From positions 1-28,121 of the forward strand of contig JADGJL010000265.1 of assembly GCA_027600665.1 (NCBI GenBank): a DNA stretch of 28,121 bases, read 5' to 3'. Of this stretch, positions 20,383 to 28,121 are shown piece by piece. A program made the translations under genes and the position numbers. Each line of letters starts with the position of its first letter. The stretch's first letter is position 1. The notes under the pieces are model-generated. The model was not told where the DNA came from and searched no databases. It saw only the letters and a program-made list of their open reading frames with translations. This stretch comes from Irineochytrium annulatum (taxonomy: Eukaryota; Chytridiomycota; Chytridiomycetes; Chytridiales; Chytridiaceae).

Positions 20383-21826
20383 CTAATTCGACAGGTTGAT
20401 CCTGCAATCCTCCTCCTCTCCGCTCTGGTCGTCCTCCTCCATCTCATCTCCACTCTCGTCCTCATCCTCCTCTCCGTCCCACTCATCATCCGACTCGAAG
20501 TTCGCCGTCACAGCCTTCGACCCACGACCGCGTCCGCCAGCCCTCGTGACAGCGCCACCGAGGCCCCTGCGGCCACCGCCCCCGCGTCCGCGACCGCGTC
20601 CACCGCGAACTCCACGCACACTACGCTTGCGACCGTGGCCGCGCCTGGTGACTGCCATCACGGCAGCCGCTGGCGCGACGGCGGGCGACGTAGACGGCTC
20701 CACAGTGGGGGAGTCAAGGCCCTTCGACAGACGGCCGCGCTTAGGCTTAGGGAGGACGACCTCAGCATTGGCATCATCGATCGCGAGAGGGATGACGTGG
20801 CCTGCTGCGGCAGAGGGCTGGCGGGCGCGCTTAAGCTTCGGGGCGCCCGACCCCACATCAACGTCCGCATGGCCGGCGAGAGTATCAATCGGCTTAGGCG
20901 GGCGGCGGCGATTGGGCGTTGGGACGTCGACCTCGGCGTTCTTCTCGGCCTCGGCGACGGCGACGGCGGACTTGCGACCCCGGGACCGCGTGACGCGGAC
21001 GTTGACGTCGGAGGGCTCCGAGGCAGGAGGCGTGGCGAGGGCGAAGGCGGCGACATCTGCGATATCGGATGGGATCTTCTTGCGGACCCTCCCGCAAGGC
21101 ATTGGAGCCTCCGAGATATCCACTGTGACCTCGTCTCCGTCCACGTCCGCGGCCTTCTTCCTTCCCTTTCCACATCTCGCGGGTGTCGCATCATCGACGG
21201 CGACGGACGCGACGTTCTCCCTCTCCTTCTCGGTCTCGGCATCAGCCTCTTCCTCCACTACCTTCTTCCTTCCCCTCCCACGCTCAACGGGCGCGCAAGG
21301 CGTGACCGCATTGAGGATGGCAACATCGACGGGATTTGGGACGTCACAGGCCTCTGCGTCGACCTTCTTGACCCTCTTGCGACCCCTTCTACCACGCTTG
21401 ATGACGGCCTCGAGGGGGGCGGGATCCGGCAGGATGTTGACGATTGGCGAGGCTGGGGAGATTGGGGGCGGGATGATGTCGACGGCGATTGTGGGAGTGC
21501 GACCGCGCTTCTTGGGACCGGCAGTTGGGACGGGTGTGGGGATGGGTGTAGGGCCATGGCTGGAGGTTGATGCTAAGGAGGAGATGAGGATGTCGAGACG
21601 TAGCACTTCCACTTCCAAGTGACCACCAAATGGGGCAGCCGTAACATCCCACGCCGCCCATTCCCCACCTTCTGCTGAAGCGCAGAAACATACCAGCATC
21701 CCGCCTCAAGAAATCCGTGAGAGCTTCAAGCGCCATTTCCTGCTTCTCCATCAGGCTGCGCTGCGACTCCAATAGGCTTCTGAATGCCGCGAGCGCCTGC
21801 ACAGCCGCGGCGTCGCGGGGATCCAT
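20383..21826 (-). CDS. AT-hook-like basic repeat nuclear protein with acidic C-terminal tail
   Basis: Probable chromatin or DNA-binding protein. Exon 1 is 21826-21694 and exon 2 starts at 21611 or 21605 (two acceptors 6 nt apart), giving 453 or 451 aa. The chosen ATG opens a predicted helix (MDPRDAAAVQALAAF, then LLESQRSLMEKQEMALEAL). The frame stays open upstream to ATG 22021 (518 aa), so a longer form is possible. The body carries about ten basic Arg/Gly/Lys clusters (KKRGRTP, KRGRRGRKR, ERGRGRKK, CGKGRKK, CGRVRKK, RSRGRKS, PKPKRGR, RRGHGRKR), spaced roughly 30-40 aa apart by acidic Asp/Val/Ala linkers. An RGG-like block (GGRGRGRGGGGRRG) follows, then an Asp/Glu tail. The clusters resemble the RGR core of AT-hooks, though most lack the following Pro. 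No catalytic domain. Function is inferred from composition only. Confidence 0.75.
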
Positions 21827-22954
21827 CACGGGATAGAGACCCCAGACGATAAACTGGGGGCGACGGAAAGCGGGCCAGGACGGGGCACGAATGTGAGCAG
21901 GTGGCGTGGCTAGGTGGGCGTGGGAGATGGGTGGGACCAGGAACTTGAGAGCAATCGCCATGACCCCTCGTGGGAACTTGGGACCATTCTCCGTCCGACG
22001 TCGCGACGACGCCGCCATCACTCCATGGAACTGATTCTCGATGGACGCGTCACGACTACGGCAGAACCGGCGATACGGAACACCAGCGCGTCTCCGCCCG
22101 ATATCGTGATGCCGCCGTCACTGCGCGGACTTACTGTCGTCAAACTCTTCACGAATACAGCCAGAACTCGCAACAGAGAGCACCAGCCGCCGCAGCACCC
22201 CTCATTTTCATGGCAACCCCTCCAAACACTAAATCTCGCCTACACAAGATACTAAGAGACAGCATGGCGTTTGCCCTTCCGATCGTGTTCACGTTTGGCA
22301 GGCTAACATGTAGGAGGCCAAGTATCTGTTGTTTGGTTATAAGCGGGGACATTAGGGCGTGGAGGTTGAGGTTGCTCGAAAGGCTCGTCGTGAGCAGTGT
22401 CGAGTGATTTTCCCTAAACACGCAGACAGCGCCACTGGGCGGACTTGAGGGTGACGCAATACTTGAGGCGTTAGGTGCTATGAGGGGTGTCGGTTTGTGG
22501 CTGGGACTTGGGAGAGGTTTGAGGACGTTCCAGGATGCCAAGATTGACGAGAGTAATTGATATGAGATCAGCAGTGCGGTGAAAAAAAATAAACAAAGAT
22601 TAGCAATGTTAAGAAAGTGCCCTCTGCCGCTCTTCGGGATCAGATTCGGCTTGATGTTGTAATCAATGTGCTAAAGTTGCTCGACGGGGTGATAAAGGAA
22701 CAGCTGTTGGATCCTCAATAGATCCCGACATGGTCCAGCCAACGCCACATGACATGTCGGCGCGTTATGGGTCAGAAACGGTCTACCATTGGCCTGGCAT
22801 TACGATCAAATATATATTAAATAAGTGAGTGTATTAGGAGTGAAAGCAGAAGGGTGGAATGCCGTTGCAGTGCAAGGGATTAAAAAATTTGGTAGCAAAG
22901 AGTTCAAACAAACACTAAGAGGAGGTGTCCAAGGCCAAGAAGGATGTGCAGCTA
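21827..22954. other. Upstream region of the AT-hook-like gene
   Basis: Contains the promoter/5' leader of the minus-strand AT-hook-like gene and the 3' flank of the protoglobin gene. A minus-strand open frame of 130 codons (22149-22541) is Ser/Pro-rich at its start and has no recognisable domain; I do not call it. An inverted repeat CCGACATG/CATGTCGG occurs at 22725-22760. Confidence 0.45.
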
Positions 22955-23880
22955 TCACTTCTTCAACATGTAGCCAGCACCGACCATTACGGCGCACGCG
23001 GCGACCCCGACGGCAACAGCCACCGGGTTGGACAAAATCCCTGCAGTGCTTGCTCGGTGGACCTTCTTGACGTTCACACGCGAATCCGGCAGCTCGTTCC
23101 CGTCGCAGACGTAATACTGCGCAAACAGGTCGTTCTGGAGCCAGAGGAGCTTGTTGAACGCGACCAGCGTGCGTTTCATGGCGGCCTTATCGAGCGGCAG
23201 GTCGCATATGGCGCCGATGACGACGCTCTCAACAAAGGTCAGCAGGGCGTTGATGTGAATGTACTCGACGTTGATCGACGTCTTCTTGTTGTTGTTCTTT
23301 GTGTGGATCTATTGCAATTAAACGACGCGTTATGTAAGCGTTTGGCCAACATTCACTTCACTCAAAACTCACCAAAGCGACCCAGTCGAGGTACTTGACC
23401 GTGGCGGGGCCATAGTCGGCGGTGACCAGCTTAAGGAGGTACTTCGAGAGCATGTCCTTGCGGAACTTGATCTGCTCACTGTAGCGAAATTAGCATCGCC
23501 GTTACCAGTTAGCGACTTCACGGCCACCACCGACCTGTCCTGCTTTAACGCGTTCGCGTCCGCGATGACGCTGCCGTGGAAGCCCTCCATCCGGTTGGCA
23601 AAAACCTGCTTCGTAATGTCGAAGGAGAAGAGCTTCGCGTAGACTGTTGCGGATTGGGATGCCGAGTCAGCATCGCAAGTGAGCTTCACAGCTCGGCAGA
23701 CGACAACGTACCGGCGTCGACGACGACGGGGATCAGCGGCTCGATGTGCGCGGCTGAATCCTTGATGGCCTTGATGTCGTCCGGGCCGAAGTCGACGAAC
23801 TTCGCGACGTAATTGAAGCGGTACTCGAGGTCGGTGTAGAGCCTGTCGCGGTTGATGTGCATGGGCTCCATGTTCTGCAT
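22955..23880 (-). CDS. Fungal protoglobin (globin-sensor fold) with C-terminal membrane anchor
   Basis: Haem-binding globin of the protoglobin/globin-coupled-sensor fold, likely an O2, NO or CO sensor or scavenger. Exons 23880-23712, 23643-23535, 23478-23373 and 23308-22955 give 245 aa. The family start RDRLYTDLEYRFNYVAKFV is followed by FGPDDIKAI, the LIPVVVDAVYAKLFSFD helix, MEGFHG and the KFRKDMLSKYLLKLV block. Then comes YLDWVALIHTKNN, with the expected proximal His at about 130, and INVEYIHINALLTFVESVV. The globin ends near residue 200. A charged stretch (DSRVNVKKVHR) leads to a single hydrophobic segment (about 218-243: NPVAVAVGVAACAVMVGAGY) ending with two Lys, as in a tail-anchored protein. 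Start 23880 fits the family; ATG 23991 would add 37 atypical residues. No signalling output domain is attached, so the partner is unknown. Confidence 0.92.
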
Positions 23881-24682
23881 GGGGGACTCAGGAGTCTTGG
23901 GGAGGAGAGAGAGTCGACGGGTGACTTTAAGATGGAATCCAGAATCCGGCCTTAGGGCCAGAATCCGATTTCGAAATGGCTCGGTGGCCAATTCGCCGAC
24001 TTTCGCGTAAGCGTCCGCAGATTTCGGTATAAATCATTCCGGTTACCTCCGAGTGAACGCAAGCAAACCGTTCTTCTTATTACTTGAGGCGGTTTTCTCC
24101 GATGCTTCCTCCTTTAATGATAGCTCTTCGCCATCTGCTGTCGTCGCAACTTACACTTGGTTTTATATTCCATCCCTCTTGATCGGCCCGCGCCTACTAT
24201 GAGAAACGGTCGCTGCTTGCGTAAATGACGAGTATGATAGAGATTTGAGCACAAATGCCTTGACTTTGTATATATGTATTATTACTCATTGCTTTCAGTC
24301 GGCAGTACAAAATAACCAGCGACCCACCGCCGCAGGTCACTGCAGGAAGGGCGAGTTTAAGTGTAATGGGAAAGAGAGCTGCGAGAAAGACAAAAGAGAC
24401 TTAGCGATTTGAGGGATTGAAGAGGTTGATATGACACTTGCTTTTGGAAATGATTCTTTGTGCTTACATTCTGTTTTGTTTCCTTCTCACATTGCCGAGA
24501 TTTAGGTCTCATCACGCCACCGTGGTAAAGGTTTGTTGAACAGCACAGTGCGAAAGACGGCACTAAGATACGAAAAGTTTAAGTACTCAATCGGACAGCG
24601 TTAATTCGAAAAGTTATGTATGAATAGTATTTAAAACAGAGATTGACAAATGAAAAAGGAACCCATGAAGACCATGGATTCA
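23881..24682. other. Intergenic region between isoaspartyl peptidase and protoglobin genes
   Basis: Protoglobin promoter and 3' flank of the peptidase gene, both minus strand. There is an AT-rich TATAAAT-like element near 24028-24034, about 150 bp upstream of the protoglobin start, on the plus strand reading. No open frame of interest, no RNA gene seen. Confidence 0.45.
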
Positions 24683-26076
24683 TCACAGCCTGCCCTCGTC
24701 GTTAAAAATGTAAACGTGCGGGCCCGCGTTGGAAGTGACATAGCCGCGATACATTCCCTCGCAGTTGAACGGGAGCGAGACTTTAGAGGTAACAGGCAAG
24801 AAGCGAGGCGGGTGACAAGGGGATGAGCAACGGAAAGTGTGCGGAATGGTGTCAACGAACCTTCTCCGTCGGCGCCGACTGCGATCAACCCACCCATGCC
24901 GCCGGCGATCTTCAGATCCGCGATGCTCGCCTCGGCCGCCGCCGTCAGAGATTGCTTCCCGTACTTCATCCTCGCGGCGACGTCGTAAGCGACCGCGTTG
25001 CGAATAAAGAACTGAACAAAGAAAACGTTTCAGAATCATGTGGCCTAGCTGAAGTGTGCAAGCAACACCACAACATACCTCCCCATCCCCCGTCCCGCTC
25101 ACGGCGCAAACCCCTTCCTCAGCATAGTTCCCGCACCCGATCAGCGGCGTGTCCCCAATCCTGTTGTTCCACTTATTCGTCTTGCCGCCGGTGCTCGTAG
25201 CCGCCGCTAGCCTGCCGAACATGTCGACCGCGACAGCGCCAACGGTGCCCTGTGGGGACGGATCAACGTACCCATGAGAGCTGCCGGATTCGGAAAGAGC
25301 CGGGTTCTGCTCCTCGAGGTGCTGCCTCCATCTATGCTCTGAACACCACGGGTCAACAATACTATCGAGAGAAAAAATAATTCGGACCAGTGAAGAAGAA
25401 GCTCGGATCCACGATCTCCAAGCCTGCATCCACGGCCACGTTCGTCGCATCCGGGTCCGTCAGGAAGACGTGTGGGCTCCGTTTCATGACCTCCCTCGCG
25501 AGCGAGATCGGGTGGCGGACCGTCGTGGTTTGGGTGCACGCGCCCGCGCGGTGCGTGGACCCGTCCATGATGGATGCCTCGTGAACGATCTTGCCGTCGC
25601 GCGTGAAAACGGCCCCGCGGCCGGCGTTGAAAAGGGGATCGTCCTCGAGCGAGCGGACGGCGGCTTCGACCTGCGACACGCTATGGTTAGGCGAATGCAC
25701 GGAAGGAAGATGGGGAGGGACTCACGGCGTCCATGGACGATCCGCCGGCAGCCAGGATTCCGTTGCCGATCTCGAGGGCGGTCGTGAGGCCACGGAGGTA
25801 GACCTTCTCCAGATCGGCGGGTAGGTTCTTGCGAAGGATCACGCCTGCGCCGCCGTGGATCGCCAGCGCGTACTTTGGTCGCGGCGGCGTCGGCTTCTTC
25901 GAAGATCGGCTCTGGTGTAGAGACTGATTCAGATCCCGGTGGCCCAGCGGCGGCGATCAGGGTGCACGAACCTCAGCGTCCTTCGAGTCTCCTGGCTGGA
26001 AGTCATCGGGACCGTCTGGAGGGGGCGCCGTCGACGGCATGAGGCATTCGGCGAGGCGGGTGAGGTAGGGAAGCAT
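24683..26076 (-). CDS. Isoaspartyl peptidase/L-asparaginase (plant-type, Ntn-hydrolase)
   Basis: Hydrolyses beta-aspartyl (isoaspartyl) peptides and asparagine after autocleavage before a catalytic Thr. Exons 26076-25972, 25911-25726, 25670-25388, 25338-25079, 25011-24861 and 24780-24683 give 360 aa, the usual size. IHGGAGVI and [18 protein letters not shown] are the N-terminal signatures, with [13 protein letters not shown] and EASIMDGS following. Self-cleavage is expected at PQG/T, with nucleophile Thr223 in [29 protein letters not shown] supplies the Arg251/Asp254 substrate-binding residues, and SGTGDGE the oxyanion region. The first 40 residues ([12 protein letters not shown], then Pro/Ser/Lys-rich) are a variable extension. 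Start 26076 is the first ATG of the continuous frame. The gene is divergent from the J-protein gene, 452 bp apart. Confidence 0.94.
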
Positions 26077-26528
26077 GGCGATTGTGGATTGAAGCGTCCG
26101 ATGCCGAGGCGGACAAGGAAGAACCACGGGTCGTCACAGTCCTGCGCTGCAATACCAGTAAATTACAACGCTAAGGCCTGCATGTAAAGGAGGGGAGTGC
26201 TCGTTGCGCATCCGAACCTTACGGCATCCTCTTCCTGGCCAACGGCTCTCGTGTCCACGGCGTGGGCGACGAAGGCCGTGACGCGACGCGCAACTACCTG
26301 GAAGGTGTGTGTGAATAAAGTGGACGGAGGTAATGTAGCGTACAAATTGAGGAGCCGCACAGCTCTGGATAATAATATGCGAATTAGAGTACTACTCTCC
26401 ACCATCATCGCAGGAAAGTAAAATAGTATCAAGCATGACATGCGTGGCGTCGGTGGCGCTATTAGACCTCATCGATCGTCAAAACGACCGTTTTCCCCAT
26501 TCCAACGTCATCGTGCTCAACCAACATC
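26077..26528. other. Shared divergent promoter region
   Basis: 452 bp between the starts of the isoaspartyl peptidase (-) and DnaJ (+) genes. Short open frames on both strands have no family features. No clear TATA box or repeat was seen. Confidence 0.5.
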
Positions 26529-27422
26529 ATGTCGTCATACTACGAGCTCTTGGGCATCCAACCGACCGCCAACGACGACCAGATCCGGCAGGCCTACATC
26601 AAGGAGTCGGTACGTGTATGCGGCATGATCTCGGGAGGCAGGCGCGATGTTGATATTTTGGGGTTGAGGCGCTCGTTGGGGCCGAGGATGGGGTCCATCT
26701 TGAGCGGGGAACCCCGTCGTGTAATGATGTTCTGATGCTGTGATTGCAGCTTCGATGGCACCCTGATCGCAACACGGACCCGTCCGCCACCAACAAATTC
26801 CAGGAGGTCGCCCAGGCCTACTACGTCCTTAGGTTTGTCCAACCTTCTCCTGTTCTTCTTGTTCGCTCTTTCGTGCAGTATCTGACTCGTTGCAATCAAC
26901 AAACTCACAGCGATGTCGAGCGCCGGAACGCGTACGACCGCGACTTGCGCGCCAACCTCAAATACACGGGAACAGACGAGCTCGCGAGCGTGAACCCTTC
27001 CCAGGTGTTTGGCGGCGTGCTGGATGAGCTGTTGATTCCGGAGGTGCCCAATCCAGCATACTTTTGGGAACCCATCGGCGCTATCGCGGGGATTATGCTA
27101 GGTAGCTGAGTTGTTACGTTTCTCGTCAATGGGACGAAACTCTGATATTTTTTGCTAAGGCTTCATCGTCTTTAACATCCCGGGCGCCGTCGCCGGATAC
27201 TACATGGGAGACAAGGTTTGTACTCATTTCAACGTACACTTGAACCGCGGTCGTCCTGTTCTTCACAAACTAACTTGCGGCTTTCTTCTACATCAGATGG
27301 GGAAAGTTCGGGACATGAAGGGCGTTTCCGTGTACGAGGCCTTCTGCAAGCTCGGCAAGGAGCGGAGGGCTGAGATCCTCTCGCACATGGCGACAAAGAT
27401 GTTCAAGAATGCCATCGCTTAA
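26529..27422 (+). CDS. Small DnaJ (Hsp40) domain protein with C-terminal hydrophobic Gly/Ala segment
   Basis: J-domain co-chaperone that stimulates Hsp70 ATPase. Exons 26529-26609, 26750-26832, 26911-27101, 27160-27215 and 27297-27422 give 178 aa. The J-domain begins at once: SSYYELLGIQPTANDDQIRQ, with the essential HPD at residues 31-33 (RWHPDRN), then KFQEVAQAYYVLSDVERRNA. There is no zinc-finger or classic C-terminal substrate domain, so it is a type III J-protein. Residues about 105-137 (FWEPIGAIAGIMLGFIVFN, then IPGAVAGYYMGDK) are hydrophobic with several GxxxG/GxxxA spacings. They may associate with a membrane or form a glycine-zipper. A conserved-looking tail (GKVRDMKGVSVYEAF) follows. 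Intron 1 (140 nt) is the longest in this gene. Confidence 0.93.
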
Positions 27423-27874
27423 AGACTGAACGGGGCTTTGGGGTGTTCTGTGAATGGCTCTTCTATTTGTGTCGCTTAGGACATCGTGCCGGGTTCAGTT
27501 CTGCATCATTGATTTTTATTTTTTTCGATTAACGTCACCTTTCCAAGTTTGCTTTGATCGATGTGACTCCTCCTCCCTCGTAGCAGTTTCCCTGTCATCG
27601 TATTTAAATAGTGTTTTGGCTTCATATGTCTTTCAAATTAACGAACTCTCATCTTGACGCGTTGATAATGAAATGACGTTACCAGTCAACTACTAACCTA
27701 CCGGTTGGGTCAGCAATGTCAGCACCCATGCAGGCCCGCGCCTATCTCAACCTCCAATTCGAATTTCGAGGCTTCCGAGCGGTCCTTAATTTCTTATCCT
27801 GAGAAAATGCTTTCTTTCTTTCGCGGTTGGCGCCTTGCCAGGGGCTCGGCTGTCTCAAGCGTGAGGGCCCTGAC
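27423..27874. other. Intergenic region downstream of the DnaJ gene
   Basis: T-rich 3' UTR-like sequence (27423-27660) followed by presumed promoter sequence for the gene at the right edge. No RNA gene, repeat or coding feature recognised. Confidence 0.45.
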
Positions 27875-28121
27875 ATGACATCGCAAATTCTCCTCGGCGC
27901 CATAGCTGCGAGCAGCTTCGCCTCCTTGGCCGCCCAACAGGCGTTCTCCTCATCATCATCACGCCGTCCCGTTTCTCCACCGGCCTCGCTCTGTGATCAC
28001 CCGATGACTCGATCGACGGCCCTCACGGCGGCTCCGACCCGCTCAGACCTCCACGCCCTCGTCACCAAGCTCGACAGCCTGTTTGAGGATCTTGGACTCT
28101 CCACACCAACCACCCCGTCCC
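27875..28121 (+). CDS. Putative 5' end of an unrecognised gene, cut by the window edge
   Basis: From ATG 27875 the frame stays open for 82 codons to the end of the window, with C/G-ending codons like neighbouring genes. The N-terminus (MTSQILLGAIAASSFASLAA) could be a short signal or anchor. A Ser run and a Pro-rich patch follow, then a helix (RSDLHALVTKLDSLFEDLGL). I do not recognise the family. The real start, and whether the frame is spliced further on, cannot be seen. Confidence 0.4.
   Translation, partial: MTSQILLGAIAASSFASLAAQQAFSSSSSRRPVSPPASLCDHPMTRSTALTAAPTRSDLHALVTKLDSLFEDLGLSTPTTPS

Noticed and set aside
20353..21622. Two plus-strand open frames of about 400 codons opposite the AT-hook-like gene
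   Set aside because: They are GC-driven antisense frames: low-complexity Ser/Arg/Pro translations, no splice partners, no domains. The minus strand has coherent repeats and an acidic tail.
22149..22541. Minus-strand 130-codon frame upstream of the AT-hook-like gene
   Set aside because: Ser/Pro-rich start, weak codon bias, no domain and no splice partners. Not enough to call a gene.

Overview
The window is nuclear DNA from a fungus. Almost every gene is split by short GT-AG introns (mostly 40-80 nt, many with CTAAC/CTGAC-like branch sites), coding DNA is GC-rich with C/G-ending codons, and the families are typical fungal ones: V-ATPase c subunit, ABCC transporter, plant-type secreted haem peroxidase, nitronate monooxygenase, protoglobin and a small J-protein. 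I cannot decide from sequence alone between a basidiomycete and an early-diverging zoosporic (chytrid-like) fungus. There is no sign of bacterial, organellar, viral or transposon DNA.

Layout, left to right. 36-1225 (+) is a complete V-ATPase proteolipid gene in six exons. 1710-7261 (+) is a ten-exon full-length ABCC transporter. 7888-11189 (+) is a nine-exon WS/DGAT-type O-acyltransferase with a very long disordered N-terminus. 11190-12856 is gene-poor and holds T/A homopolymers, a 10-N assembly gap and a 31-bp tandem repeat. 12857-14327 (-) is a secreted haem peroxidase with an extra C-terminal module. 15375-17261 (-) is an intronless F-box/solenoid protein. 18272-19584 (+) is a nitronate monooxygenase. 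20383-21826 (-) is a basic, AT-hook-like nuclear protein with an acidic tail. 22955-23880 (-) is a protoglobin with a C-terminal membrane anchor. 24683-26076 (-) is an isoaspartyl peptidase/L-asparaginase. 26529-27422 (+) is a DnaJ protein. 27875 to the right edge may be the start of one more gene.

The genes do not form an obvious biosynthetic cluster. It looks like an ordinary euchromatic stretch with housekeeping, transport, lipid and redox functions side by side. The most interesting items are the tail-anchored protoglobin, the peroxidase with a Thr/Ala linker and a beta-rich C-terminal module, the AT-hook-like repeat protein, and the acyltransferase with about 500 residues of low-complexity N-terminus. 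All exon boundaries were derived by hand from reading-frame continuity and splice motifs. They agree with family alignments from memory, but no transcript data or database search was available.
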